Assembly (NCBI RefSeq): GCF_044457565.1
Contig: NZ_JBITGZ010000013.1
Coordinates: forward strand, 136,057 to 200,056
Source: Kitasatospora sp044457565
GTDB lineage: Bacteria > Actinomycetota > Actinomycetes > Streptomycetales > Streptomycetaceae
Reading direction: 5' to 3'
Length of the DNA: 64,000 bases
Below are positions 43,732 through 52,293 of this stretch, piece by piece (position 1 is the stretch's first letter; each line of letters starts with the position of its first letter). The translations under genes and the position numbers were made by a program. The notes under the pieces are model-generated. The model made no database searches and was not told where the DNA came from. It worked only from the letters and a program-made list of their open reading frames with translations.

Positions 43732-44047
43732 TGCCCCCCGCCCAGAGCCGACCGATTGGCGTCCTCGACTGCGCGGTAGGACCGGCCACTGGTCTCCAGG
43801 TTCCCCCGGTGCGGCCCAGTCGCTCGGCCAGCATGTCGTTCTGCTTCTCCCAAAGCTGCTGGGTGGCCCTGAGCTGGTCAGCGGTCTGCCAGCCCGCCAG
43901 GCCGGTCACGGCGGCACCGGTCGCCTCGCAGCTCTTCCCGGCTTCGGTGAGGGCGGTCTGTCACAGCTCGAACGCCACGCCACCCGCCTTTTGCAGTGCT
44001 CCCGGGTCCACCCGGTAGCCCGCGCCGCTCTCCCTGGGCTCTGCCAT
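43728..44047 (-). pseudogene. broken WXG100 protein gene
   Basis: From the ATG at 44047 the frame reads MAEPRESGAGYRVDPGALQK and then VAFEL, followed by an in-frame TGA at 43961-43963. It continues QTALTEAGKSCE and TGLAGWQTADQL, carrying the W-x-x central turn. Near 43813 a five-G run puts the rest (NLETSGRSYRAVEDANRS, then ALGGGH) in another frame; one extra G would restore it. The restored product of ~105 aa ends in a TGA overlapping the toxin's TTG. Two independent lesions suggest real decay, though sequencing error in the G run cannot be excluded. Confidence 0.75.
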
Positions 44048-44170
44048 GCCGCTCGTCCTCCCCCTCGGACTGCATCGGACGGAACCGGACGCGCTGGCCG
44101 CCCCCGCGACCACGGCACAGACCGATTGCGCCGATGCCAACGCCGGTCGGGCCCGGTTGGTTCCGGTGGA

Positions 44171-44404
44171 TCAGTCCTCGTCGGGGGCGGTGGCCGGGGT
44201 GTCGCGCCAGCGGGGGTCGTTCTGCCACTCGCGGTTGCGTTCCTCGGCGAGCTGCAGTGCGTGGGCGGCCTCGTCGGGGGTGGCGTAGGGGCCGAGGCGG
44301 TCCTTGGCCGGGCACTCGGGGCCTTCCTCGACCTTGTTGTGCTTGATGCAGAAGAACCACTCGCCGGGCTTGCCGGTCGGTTTGCGGCTGAATCCCAGGT
44401 TCAT
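44171..44404 (-). CDS. small conserved actinobacterial protein
   Basis: A 77-aa hydrophilic protein; GGAGAGG lies eight bases before the ATG at 44404. The core GKPGEWFFCIKHNKVEEGPEC followed by a helix (PDEAAHALQLAEERNREW) recurs as a short conserved protein in streptomycetes in my memory. Two Cys and one His might bind metal. Function unknown. Confidence 0.75.
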   Translation of the reverse strand: MNLGFSRKPTGKPGEWFFCIKHNKVEEGPECPAKDRLGPYATPDEAAHALQLAEERNREWQNDPRWRDTPATAPDED

Positions 44405-44430
44405 GGCGGGCCTCTCCGGTCGGTCGGTGA

Positions 44431-44457
44431 TGAGGTGACTGAGGTGACTGAGGTGAC
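44431..44457. repeat. three tandem TGAGGTGAC repeats
   Basis: A perfect 9-bp unit is repeated three times in the divergent region before map, 27 bases upstream of the small gene at 44171-44404. Probably slippage; it includes GGTGA stretches but no start codon follows in a useful frame. Confidence 0.8.
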
Positions 44458-44577
44458 TGATGGGCCGAGCACCAGGTTCGGGTGGTGCATGCATCCGTCG
44501 CTCGTGCCGATCATGCCCGTAGGAGCCCGCGCGCACACCGCCGGGGCGGGCCGCGGCCGCCGGATAGACTCGCCGCC

Positions 44578-45423
44578 ATGGCTCTCGTACCCGGCATCCA
44601 GTCCCCCACCCGCAAGGTCCCGGCCCACATCGCGCGCCCCGAGTACGTCGGCAAGCCCGCGCCGACGCCGTACACCGGGCCCGAGGTGCAGAGCGCCGAG
44701 ACGATCGAGAAGATGCGGATCGCGAGCCGCATCGCCGCGCAGGCGATGGAGGAGGCCGCGAAGCTGATCGCGCCGGGTGTCGCCACCGACGCGCTGGACG
44801 CCGTCGCCCACGAGTACATGTGCGACCACGACGCGTACCCGTCCGACCTGGGCTACCGGGGCTTCCCCAAGTCGATCTGCACCTCGGTCAACGAGGTGAT
44901 CTGCCATGGCATCCCGGACTCGACCGTGCTCCAGGACGGCGACATCGTCAACATCGACGCGACCGCCTACATCCACGGCGTGCACGGCGACCTGAACGCC
45001 ACCTACCTCTGCGGGGACGTCGACGAGGAGTCCCGGCTGCTGGTCGAGCGCACCCGGGAGGCCCTCAACCGGGCCATCAAGGCCGTCAAGCCCGGCCGGC
45101 AGATCAACGTGATCGGGCGGGTCATCGAGTCGTACGCCAAGCGATTCGACTACGGCGTGGTGCGGGACTTCACCGGCCACGGGATCAACACGTCGTTCCA
45201 CTCCGGCCTGATCATCCCGCACTACGACAGCGAGCGCGCCACCGAGGTGATCAAGCCCGGGATGACCTTCACCATCGAGCCGATGCTCACCCTGGGCACG
45301 TACGACTACGAGATCTGGGCGGACGGCTGGACGGTCGTCACCAAGGACCGCAAGCGCACCGCCCAGTTCGAGCACACGCTGGTGGTCACGGCGGACGGCG
45401 CGGAGATCCTCACCCTGCCGTAG
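44578..45423 (+). CDS. map: type I methionine aminopeptidase
   Basis: A 281-aa cytosolic enzyme removing N-terminal methionine from new proteins. All five metal ligands have canonical spacing: D127, D138, H201, E234 and E265. The ~40-residue N-terminal extension, with PTRKVPAHIARPEYVGKP, is the SH3-binding-like linker of the actinobacterial MetAP Ic type. The ATG at 44578 is supported by conservation. Transcribed alone. Actinobacteria usually carry a second copy near the ribosomal operon, so this may be the paralogue. Confidence 0.96.
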   Translation: MALVPGIQSPTRKVPAHIARPEYVGKPAPTPYTGPEVQSAETIEKMRIASRIAAQAMEEAAKLIAPGVATDALDAVAHEYMCDHDAYPSDLGYRGFPKSICTSVNEVICHGIPDSTVLQDGDIVNIDATAYIHGVHGDLNATYLCGDVDEESRLLVERTREALNRAIKAVKPGRQINVIGRVIESYAKRFDYGVVRDFTGHGINTSFHSGLIIPHYDSERATEVIKPGMTFTIEPMLTLGTYDYEIWADGWTVVTKDRKRTAQFEHTLVVTADGAEILTLP

Positions 45424-45449
45424 CACGGCCGCGCCGGCGCGGGCGGCCC

Positions 45450-45473
45450 GCCCGGGCGAGCGATTGCCCGGGC
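45450..45473. terminator. GCCCGGGC repeat hairpin after map
   Basis: Two self-complementary GCCCGGGC copies (45450-45457, 45466-45473) can pair around an 8-base loop, between the converging map and prim-pol genes. Confidence 0.55.
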
Positions 45474-45536
45474 GATCGGTCGGCCGGGCCTGCGCTGTCC
45501 ATTCCGGTCTGCGCAGTCCGTTCGGGCCGACGGCGG

Positions 45537-46238
45537 TCAGCCGATGAGCCACTGCTCCTCGGCCACCGCGCCCACCTCGGTACAGGCGTCGGTCAGCACG
45601 TCCAGCACCCGCAGCGGATCCGGCAGCGGCTGCTCGGGGCCGCGCAGCCAACGCACCTGGGAGCCGTCCGGCAGGGCGGCCGGCGGAAGCAGGGTGTACG
45701 AGCCCCGGCAGTGCCAGCGCAGACCTGGGTGTTCGGACATGGTGTCCGGGGTCGAGTCCAGGGCGCTCGGCCACCACTCGTCCTCGTCGACCGGGGTGCC
45801 GCGGGTGGCGGTGAAGAAGAGGTAGCGGTCCTCGCCGACGGCGGCGACGGGCCCCGCCACGCCCTGCTCGGTGAGCCTGGTCAGGGCGAGGCGACCGGCC
45901 TCGGCCGGTACGTCCAGGACATCGTGGGCGCGGCCGGTGGCGGTGATGAAGTTCGCCTGCGGGTCACGGGAGAGCCAGCGTGCCAGCTGCTCGGGGTCGG
46001 TGCTGGCCTGCGTCTGCCAGGCGAAGGAGACCGGATGCTGCGCGGGGGCCGGACAGCCGACCCGGTCACAGGAACATCGGTAACCCGCCGGGTGCGCGGC
46101 CGGTGCGAGCGGGAAGCCGGCGCGGACGGCACCGAGCAGCTGATCCAGTCGGGCGGCAGGGCCGTCGGCGGCGGCCGGACGGGCCCGCTGACGATCGCGC
46201 TTCTGCCACCAGGTCGTCCACCTGCTGCTGGCTTCCAT
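45537..46238 (-). CDS. bifunctional DNA primase/polymerase-domain protein
   Basis: A 233-aa protein with a prim-pol N-terminal-domain fold. AAHPAGYRCSCDRVGCPAPAQ at ~48-68, the P-HPVSF-WQT segment, and LARWLSRDPQANFITATGR are the hallmarks I use for this family. GGAAGGGG lies just before the ATG at 46238. Chromosomal streptomycete copies without a helicase are common and of unknown role; two Cys pairs near residue 55 might bind zinc. No mobile-element genes are nearby, so this looks like a resident gene. Confidence 0.82.
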   Translation of the reverse strand: MEASSRWTTWWQKRDRQRARPAAADGPAARLDQLLGAVRAGFPLAPAAHPAGYRCSCDRVGCPAPAQHPVSFAWQTQASTDPEQLARWLSRDPQANFITATGRAHDVLDVPAEAGRLALTRLTEQGVAGPVAAVGEDRYLFFTATRGTPVDEDEWWPSALDSTPDTMSEHPGLRWHCRGSYTLLPPAALPDGSQVRWLRGPEQPLPDPLRVLDVLTDACTEVGAVAEEQWLIG

Positions 46239-46725
46239 CGGGCCCCTTCCGTACACCTGCCGTGCCTGGTGTGACACAGCATTCGACGCAACACTCGACG
46301 CAACACCCGAAACCCCCCGCTGCTTCCCGGGTGGTGCTCGGACCGGCGTCTCGCCTGCCGGCCGGAGCCGGGGTTGCCGGACGGCCGACGCCGGGGTCAC
46401 GGTACGGAGTGCGAGAGTTGCGACTCGGCGGGCAGGCACACGGACGCGCGCCTCACCCGGCCCGTACAGGCCCGCTGACCCGGGTGAACCCCGAGGGCGT
46501 ACAGAGCAGGATAAGGGTGCGGAGCGGGTCCGGATGACCGGGGGCGGTGCAGCGCTGGTCACAGTGACGCTCCTGCGGCGGCGCCCTTCCGGAGGCGATC
46601 CCGGTGACGGGCCAGTGACGGGCCGGTGACGGGGCGGTGCCCGGCCGGTGGTGGTCCTGGTCGCGGGCCGGTGCCCGGCCGGTGGCGGGCGAGTGTCAGT
46701 CGAGCGCGGGAGGTGAGACGCTGGT
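46239..46725. other. repeat-rich divergent intergenic region
   Basis: About 490 bases without a supported gene. It holds a perfect 12-bp tandem duplication (TCGACGCAACAC at 46283-46294 and 46295-46306), three GTGACGGG units at 46604-46632, and two GGTGCCCGGCCGGTGG copies near 46636 and 46670. The right end provides the ribosome site of the next gene. Confidence 0.55.
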
Positions 46726-47010
46726 GTGGTGAGAAGTGCGGAGATCGAATTCATCGGCGGCCCACTGGACGGCCGGATACTGCCGATCCCCCTGGGCCCG
46801 TTCAACGGCGTGCCCAAGACGTACAAGGTGCCGGTCCCCGCGCACGGGGACGTACCGGCGCAGACGCTGGTGTACGTCCGCGCCAAGCAGGAGCGGGGCT
46901 ACCGCTGGCACTGGCGCTACGAGTTCGACCCGGTGACCTCCGGCCACGCACCCACCCCCGAGTCACCCGACCCCGAGTCGATGTCCACGTCGGAGGAACC
47001 TCCGGCGTAG
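46726..47010 (+). CDS. conserved hypothetical protein
   Basis: A 94-aa protein starting at GTG 46726 with GGGAGGTGA ten bases upstream. It begins RSAEIEFIGGPLDGRILPIP, a beta-strand-rich motif seen in many small actinobacterial and phage-associated proteins, and ends in an acidic Pro/Ser tail. Function unknown. Confidence 0.8.
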   Translation: MVRSAEIEFIGGPLDGRILPIPLGPFNGVPKTYKVPVPAHGDVPAQTLVYVRAKQERGYRWHWRYEFDPVTSGHAPTPESPDPESMSTSEEPPA

Positions 47011-47109
47011 CGCAGGCGTGGACCACGCCGGGCCGGGCCGGGCCGTCCGCGCCAGCCAGCGGACGGCGTTCGGTCCGACGGCGGACGGTCCACGGTCTGG
47101 AGGACGGCC

Positions 47110-47319
47110 ATGGCGCAACCCGAGCGACACCGCAATCCCCCTCCCGCCCCGCCCCCGGCCGCCAACGCGCATCGCAACCGACAGGTGGCCTGGCTGACAG
47201 GCGGGCTGCTGGTGCTGGTCAGCGCCTACACCGTGGCGCTCGGGTCGAACAGCTGGCTGTGGTTCGGGTGGGCGGTGCTGCTGCTGGTCTGCGCGGGACT
47301 GTTCGTCGTACGCCGCTGA
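47110..47319 (+). CDS. small two-helix membrane protein
   Basis: A 69-aa protein with GGAGG six bases before the ATG. The Pro-rich hydrophilic N-terminus (~28 residues) is followed by two hydrophobic helices and a final RR. No family recognised. Confidence 0.75.
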   Translation: MAQPERHRNPPPAPPPAANAHRNRQVAWLTGGLLVLVSAYTVALGSNSWLWFGWAVLLLVCAGLFVVRR

Positions 47320-47435
47320 GGCTCCGGCCCGCGTGCGCCGTCCCTGTCCGCGGCGCGCCCGTCCGGGGGGACGTACCGCAGCAGCACCACCCGACCCTCC
47401 CCTCCCCCGCTCCGGCCCCTTGCCCCCCGCCCGGG

Positions 47436-48113
47436 TCAGTCATCCTCGGCGAGGATCAGGTACAGCTTCTTCCGGGCCTCGGTGAGCACCGCCAGCCCCT
47501 TGGCGCGCTGCGCCTCCGTGCCGGTGGCCATCACCTGACGGATCGCGTTGTCCACCGCACCGAGCGCCTGGCCGACCTCCTGGACGGCCTCCCAGTCGAC
47601 CTCACGGCCGGCCTCGGCCCACGGCTCGTCGGGCCCGGCCTCTGCCTCGGCCCGCCCGGCCTCGGTGAGCGAGACCAGTCGCTTGCCGGACACCACCTGC
47701 GCCGTGATCAGCCCCTCCTCCTCCAGCAGCTGGAGGGTCGGGTAGATCGAACCCGGGCTCGGGCGCCAGGCCCCGCCGGTCCGCTCGCCGATTTCGGCGA
47801 TCATCTCGTAGCCGTGCATCGGGCGCTCCTTCAGCAGCGCCAGCAGCGAGGCACGCACGTCCCCGCGCCGGGCCCGCCCGCCGCGCCGGCCGCCGGGGTA
47901 GTGCCCGCGACCGCCGTGCCCGCCGAAGCCCCGGCCCCACGGACCGGGCGGGCGGCCCGGAAAGCCCGGCCCGCCGCCGGGCGGCGGCCCGAACGGCCCG
48001 AAGGCGCCGCGGCCCTCGAACCCCTCACCGGGGAACTCCCCCGCTCCCGGGCCGCGTCCACGGCGACGTCCGCCGCGCGGGCCCTCCTGCCTGTACGGAT
48101 TTCCTGGGCGCAT
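47436..48113 (-). CDS. PadR family transcriptional regulator
   Basis: A 225-aa repressor. The first ~80 residues are Gly/Arg/Pro-rich and disordered. The winged helix then follows (RASLLALLKERPMHGYEMIAE... SIYPTLQLLEEEGLITAQV, residues ~85-155), and a C-terminal helical dimerisation part ends in ARKKLYLILAEDD. The ATG at 48113 has AAGGTGG eight bases upstream. No adjacent transporter is present, so it may mainly control itself through the half-site cluster at 48176-48260 and act on targets elsewhere. Confidence 0.9.
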   Translation of the reverse strand: MRPGNPYRQEGPRGGRRRGRGPGAGEFPGEGFEGRGAFGPFGPPPGGGPGFPGRPPGPWGRGFGGHGGRGHYPGGRRGGRARRGDVRASLLALLKERPMHGYEMIAEIGERTGGAWRPSPGSIYPTLQLLEEEGLITAQVVSGKRLVSLTEAGRAEAEAGPDEPWAEAGREVDWEAVQEVGQALGAVDNAIRQVMATGTEAQRAKGLAVLTEARKKLYLILAEDD

Positions 48114-48175
48114 GACGCCCACCACCTTTCACGTCCGGGCCGTCCGAACAAGCTCGGACCAGCCGGAACACCTGG

Positions 48176-48260
48176 GACTGTCGGACAGTCTCGAAGTAAC
48201 TGTCTCGATAACTCGACGATATATCGGCGACTGTCGCCCGTCAACGGTGAACGACAGTCG
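48176..48260. promoter_or_regulatory. cluster of ACTGTC half-sites upstream of padR
   Basis: GACTGTC-G-GACAGTC forms a perfect 15-bp palindrome at 48176-48190. Further half-sites lie at 48199-48204 (ACTGTC), 48229-48235 (GACTGTC) and 48253-48259 (GACAGTC); the last two extend to a 9-bp inverted repeat (48228-48236/48252-48260). A CGATATATCG palindrome at 48217-48226 sits between. This is a clear multi-site operator in the padR/divergent promoter. Confidence 0.65.
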
Positions 48261-48458
48261 TTCGCCGTCCGTCCCATTCGAACCTTGACCACGTCTCACC
48301 GGCGTCCGACCGGAGCGACGAGGTGTGGAAGGCTCTCGAAGGGATGACCGAGCGGGATCACCTCGCCAACGTCACCTGGGATGTTCACCAGGCGGGCGAC
48401 GTCCCAGTGGCCCTGGGGTGATCTTTCACCGGCCGGCGGTAGGGATGACAATCGGGCC

Positions 48459-48974
48459 ATGAGCTTTCTGCAGGCGAAGGTGGAAGGGAACGCCCTGATC
48501 AGGGTGGCGATCACTGCTTCTCCGGCTCCGCAGCAATTCACCGCGGTCGTCGAAGAGGTGTACTCGAAGCGGGTCTTCCGGGCCAGGGTGGGATCACAGA
48601 TCCAGTTCGTCGGCAAGCCGACCACCTGGGGCCAACGGTCACTCGCCGTGGGCCAACGCGCCCTTCTCTTCATCTCCCGTATCTCGGGCAGATGGTACGA
48701 GGACGCCTGGGAGGGCGACCTTCCCATCGAGGAGATCGACGGCGCGGAGTACGCGCTCTACCGGGTCGCCCACGAGAAGGTCCTCGCCTTCGACGGCCTG
48801 CCCGACTCCCTCAAGGCCGGCTGCCGCCCGCACCCCACCCTGCCGATAACCACGTGCTTCGAACTCGCAGCGCTGGAGAGCCACGTGAACGGCCTCATCG
48901 ACCAGGTCCACTCGGAGGGGAGCAGTCCGCACGAGGCTCGGCCATGGATCGAGCGACTGATCAGGCGTCGGTGA
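48459..48974 (+). CDS. hypothetical protein
   Basis: A 171-aa soluble protein from the ATG at 48459. It starts with a beta-barrel-like stretch (VEGNALIRVAITASPAPQQF, RVFRARVGSQIQFVGK) and has a helical end (FELAALESHVNGLIDQV). I recognise no family. Base use is a little less GC-rich than neighbours, which may mean later acquisition. Confidence 0.75.
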   Translation: MSFLQAKVEGNALIRVAITASPAPQQFTAVVEEVYSKRVFRARVGSQIQFVGKPTTWGQRSLAVGQRALLFISRISGRWYEDAWEGDLPIEEIDGAEYALYRVAHEKVLAFDGLPDSLKAGCRPHPTLPITTCFELAALESHVNGLIDQVHSEGSSPHEARPWIERLIRRR

Positions 48975-49111
48975 GACGTGGTCAGGGCTCAGTGAGACAG
49001 GAGACAGAACAACAGTCGTTCGCGACGGGCCGGCACCGCCGGGCCTTCCGCCCAGCCGCCCGGTCACGTCGCTCCCGCCCAGCGCGCCGCCCAGCGACTA
49101 CCGTGGCGGGC

Positions 49112-49510
49112 ATGGCCGGTGAACGAGACCTCGCGAAACTGCTCCAGGGAATGCGCCCGGTGCTCAACCCGGGGAAGTACGTGTACTGCACGTTCCCCGC
49201 CAGGGTTCCCGCCGGGATGCGGCCCGTCGTCACGGTGACGGAGGCGGAGGGCATCACCGCGGTGCTGCCCCAGGAGGAGGCCGACTCGCTCGGCCTGCGC
49301 TACGACTACGTGGCCGCCTGGATCACCCTGCGGATCCACTCCGCGCTGGCGGCCGTCGGCCTCACCGCCGCGGTGGCCGGGCGCCTCGCCGAGGCGGGCA
49401 TCAGCTGCAACGTGGTGGCCGGCTTCCACCACGACCACCTCTTCGTCGGGGCCGACGACGCCGTGCGCGCGCTGCGCACCCTGGAGGAGCTCGCGGCCGG
49501 GCAGCCCTGA
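49112..49510 (+). CDS. ACT domain-containing protein
   Basis: A 132-aa protein. The first half is an ACT_7-like module (GKYVYCTFP, MRPVVTVTEAEGITAVLPQEEA) and the second half is a classic ACT fold (WITLRIHSALAAVGLTAAVA, GISCNVVAGFHHDHLFV). Such stand-alone proteins probably bind amino acids; the ligand is unknown. The ATG at 49112 has GTGGCGGG upstream. Confidence 0.85.
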   Translation: MAGERDLAKLLQGMRPVLNPGKYVYCTFPARVPAGMRPVVTVTEAEGITAVLPQEEADSLGLRYDYVAAWITLRIHSALAAVGLTAAVAGRLAEAGISCNVVAGFHHDHLFVGADDAVRALRTLEELAAGQP

Positions 49511-49714
49511 GTCCGGCCCGCTACCTTGGGAACGAGGAGACCGGAAAGCACCGGGCGCGCCGCGAAGCCCGGGGTCCCGCAGAGCGGCGGCGGCCCGTGG
49601 TGCGGCGCCCGGACGGCCGATCGCCGATGGCCGCCCCCGGGAGCGCCTTCGACACTGGGAGAGCGCTGAGCCACCGCCCCGGTCGGTCAGCCCCAGAGGA
49701 AGGGAGACGGGCCC

Positions 49715-49972
49715 ATGGCAGTCTGCGACGTCTGCAGGAACGACTACTGGCTGGCCTTCGAGATCAAGACCATCACCGGCGACACCTACACCTTCGACAG
49801 CTTCGAGTGCGCGATGGAGAAGCTCGCGCCGCGCTGCGAGCACTGCCAGGTCCGCATCGTCGGCCATGGCGTCGAGGTGTCCGGGCGCTTCTTCTGCTGC
49901 GCCAACTGCGCCCGCGTCAACGGCGGCCTGGGCGAGCAGATCCGCGACGCCGTCGGAGCCCACCCGGCCTGA
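49715..49972 (+). CDS. small Cys-rich metal-binding protein
   Basis: An 85-aa protein with GGGAG before the ATG. Cysteines form CDVC at the start, DSFECAMEKLAPRCEHC in the middle and FFCCANCARVNGG near the end, a treble-clef/TRASH-like or prokaryotic metallothionein-like arrangement. It likely binds zinc. No partner gene is evident. Confidence 0.75.
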   Translation: MAVCDVCRNDYWLAFEIKTITGDTYTFDSFECAMEKLAPRCEHCQVRIVGHGVEVSGRFFCCANCARVNGGLGEQIRDAVGAHPA

Positions 49973-50034
49973 GCCCCACGTCGCCCCGACGCGGGGTAGG
50001 GGCCCGGGGCCCGGCGGCGCAGGTGAGCGGGAGG

Positions 50035-50067
50035 ACGCCGGGCGTGACGGTCCGTCACGCCCGGCGT
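50035..50067. terminator. bidirectional terminator
   Basis: A perfect 14-bp stem, ACGCCGGGCGTGAC, with loop GGTCC, lies between the converging Cys-rich protein and DUF3761 lipoprotein genes. Confidence 0.85.
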
Positions 50068-50087
50068 GATGGTGCCCGTCGGTAGCG

Positions 50088-50624
50088 CTACTTGAACCAG
50101 TAGCGAACGCCCTTGTGGTGCGAGCAGGTCCCGCTGAAGTTCGCCGACTCGGACGAGGTGCCGTCATTGCACTCGGCCATCTGCGCCGACGAGGACGGCT
50201 TCAGGCCCAGGTCCCAGCCGCAGGCGCCGGTGGTGTGCCTGGCGCAGCTGCCCGCGGGCGCCGCCGGCGCCTTGCTCGGCTCCGCCGTCGGCGCGGCCTC
50301 GGGCATGGCCGGTGCGGACTTCGCGGGCGCCGGCTTCGTGGGTGCCGGTTTGGTGGGCGCCGGTGTGGGAGCAGCGGCCGCGGGCGCCGACGACGGCACA
50401 GGGTCCGGCAGCGGCGCCACGACCGGCGCGTCGGTCGGCGTGGACGCCGGGCCGGCCGCCGGGGTCGTCACGGCGGGCTTCGCGCCCGTCGTCGCCGGCG
50501 CCGCCGCGACGGACTGCACCGCGGCCGTGGTCCCGACCGGCGCGGCAGCCGTGGTGGGGTCGCAGGCGGACAGCACGAGAACCGCCGCGACGGCGGGCAA
50601 CACCTTGAGGAGATGCTTGGTCAC
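50088..50624 (-). CDS. lipoprotein with C-terminal DUF3761-like domain
   Basis: A 178-aa exported lipoprotein from the GTG at 50624. The lipobox is LVLSAC with the lipidated Cys at residue 21. A long Ala/Pro/Thr/Lys spacer follows, with KPAPTKPAPAKSAP repeats suited to crossing the wall. The small C-terminal domain (~120-178) ends SGTCSHHKGVRYWFK, the DUF3761 signature, and has paired Cys. It displays a small domain outside the cell; the role is unknown. Confidence 0.85.
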   Translation of the reverse strand: MTKHLLKVLPAVAAVLVLSACDPTTAAAPVGTTAAVQSVAAAPATTGAKPAVTTPAAGPASTPTDAPVVAPLPDPVPSSAPAAAAPTPAPTKPAPTKPAPAKSAPAMPEAAPTAEPSKAPAAPAGSCARHTTGACGWDLGLKPSSSAQMAECNDGTSSESANFSGTCSHHKGVRYWFK

Positions 50625-50900
50625 GAAGGGTGAACCTAGCGGCGCGGCGCCGGCCGTACGCCGCAGTCGAGACCACTGATCACCCAATCGTTACCAGGTT
50701 GAACGCGAAACGGTCACCTTGACTGCACGCGTCCACCATCGCCCTCTCACGCCCGGCCGGGCCGATCCCGTCCGTCCGTCCTTCCGACCGCCCGTCCGCC
50801 CTGTCACACTCGCTCTCCGCGCGGAGTCATAGGAGTAGATCGACCAACCCGGCCGCCACGGCCGGGAGCGACTCTCGGACCGAGCGACTTTGGAGAAGCC

Positions 50901-51677
50901 ATGACGTCACCCATCCTGGTCACCGGCGGCACGGGCACGCTCGGACGCCACGTCGTACCGCTCCTGCGGGAGGCGGGCCGCGACGTACGGGTCCTGAGCC
51001 GGCACGCCCGCCCGTCCGGGGACGGCGTCGAGTACGTGACAGCCGACCTGCTCAAGGACGAGGGCATCGAGTCCGCGGTGGACGGGGTCGAGATCGTCCT
51101 GCACCTCGCGGGCGGCCCCAAGGGCGACGACGAGGCGACCCGGAACCTGGTGCGGGCCGCCCGGCGGGCCGGGGTGCGGCACCTGGTGTACATCTCGGTG
51201 ATCGGGGCGGACAAGATCCCGCTGGGCTACTTCCGGTCCAAGCTGGGCGCCGAACAGGCCGTCGCCGGCTCCGGCCTGCCGTGGACCACGCTGCGTGCCG
51301 CCCAGTTCCACGACCTGATGCTGACGGTGACGGAGAAGATGGCCAAGCTGCCCGTGATCCCCGCCCCGGGCGGGGTCCGCCTCCAGCCGGTGGACCCACG
51401 CGAGGTCGCCGCCCGGCTCGTGGAACTGACGCTCGGAGCCCCCGCCGGCCTGGTACCCGACCTGGCCGGACCGACGGTGTACGGGATGGCCGACCTGGCC
51501 CGTGCCTACCTGAAGGCACGTGGCAAGCACCGCCCGATGCTGCCGGTCCGGATGCCCGGCAAGGCCGGCCGCGCCTACCGCGCCGGCGAGAACCTCTCCC
51601 TCACCGGCGCCACCACCGGCAAGCGCACCTGGGAGGACTTCCTGACCGAGCGGGTGCCCCAGCACGCCGGCCGGTGA
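50901..51677 (+). CDS. NmrA-like NAD(P)-binding protein (atypical SDR)
   Basis: A 258-aa Rossmann protein. The nucleotide-binding loop is LVTGGTGTLGRHVV, and LVYISVIGADKIPLGYFRSK replaces the classical YxxxK site, as in the atypical NmrA/complex I-linked SDR group. GGAGAAG lies just before the ATG. Homologues act as oxidoreductases or redox sensors; the substrate is unknown. Monocistronic. Confidence 0.9.
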   Translation: MTSPILVTGGTGTLGRHVVPLLREAGRDVRVLSRHARPSGDGVEYVTADLLKDEGIESAVDGVEIVLHLAGGPKGDDEATRNLVRAARRAGVRHLVYISVIGADKIPLGYFRSKLGAEQAVAGSGLPWTTLRAAQFHDLMLTVTEKMAKLPVIPAPGGVRLQPVDPREVAARLVELTLGAPAGLVPDLAGPTVYGMADLARAYLKARGKHRPMLPVRMPGKAGRAYRAGENLSLTGATTGKRTWEDFLTERVPQHAGR

Positions 51678-51750
51678 CCCGCCGGTCCTGCTACCGTCCG
51701 TCAGATCCCCGCACCCGGGCGGGGATCTGCACCCAGGGGGGCAGGGCACC

Positions 51751-51894
51751 ATGCCCGACGGCAACGGCAGACAGCTTCCGGACATCGGCGGCGGCACCAC
51801 GGACGCGGCGATCCTCTCCACCCCCGCCCCGGAGGACGCGTCCGAGACCGCCGCCGACGAGGAGACCGCGAACAACGTCGACGACGACGTCTGA
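51751..51894 (+). CDS. 47-aa acidic peptide
   Basis: A small frame with a strong AGGGGGGCAGGG sequence just before the ATG at 51751. The product starts MPDGNGRQLPDIGGG and ends EETANNVDDDV; it is strongly acidic and without hydrophobic segments. It could be a conserved tiny protein or a peptide precursor, but no modification enzyme is adjacent. Coding status is moderately supported by the ribosome site and codon third-position GC. Confidence 0.55.
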   Translation: MPDGNGRQLPDIGGGTTDAAILSTPAPEDASETAADEETANNVDDDV

Positions 51895-52293
51895 CCGCAC
51901 CCAGCGGGCGCCCAGGTGTTGAACGGGACGGGAGGATCGCACAGAAAGACTCCGACCTGCGAATCAGCAGGCCAGAGGGGGCCTTCGGCAGTCAGGCGGC
52001 GGACGAGTCGGCCTGTACGCCGACTTTGGGCCAACCTTGGCGACGATCATGCCACGACCCGCCTGACCAGGCACTTTGCGCGCGGTGGAGGGCCCGATCC
52101 AGCCGCTGGGACTTCTCGGGGACATTCGGCCGAGAGGCTTCGCGTGACGGAGGCGTACGTGCGCCGCAGGACGTGGAACCCTCGTCCATGGCTGGGGCCA
52201 GACCCCACTCGGATTCGCTCTGTCCACAGGCCTCGGAAGCCGCAGGATCACCACGGCGGCCGCAGCGAGCTCCAACTGGTACACGGCCTTTCG
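51895..52293. other. intergenic with possible transposase debris
   Basis: About 400 bases without an intact gene. On the plus strand 52013-52056 encodes LYADFGPTLATIM before a stop; the YADFGPTLA part resembles a motif I recall from ISNCY-type transposases. Nothing else readable supports a gene. Confidence 0.3.

Noticed and set aside
45537..46238. Prim-pol gene as evidence of a plasmid or prophage at 45-46 kb
   Set aside because: No integrase, helicase or phage genes nearby, and neighbours are core genes; stand-alone chromosomal copies are common.
52013..52056. YADFGPTLA as proof of an ISNCY-type transposase gene
   Set aside because: Only about a dozen residues match and no flanking transposase sequence or terminal repeats can be read; kept only as a possible trace.
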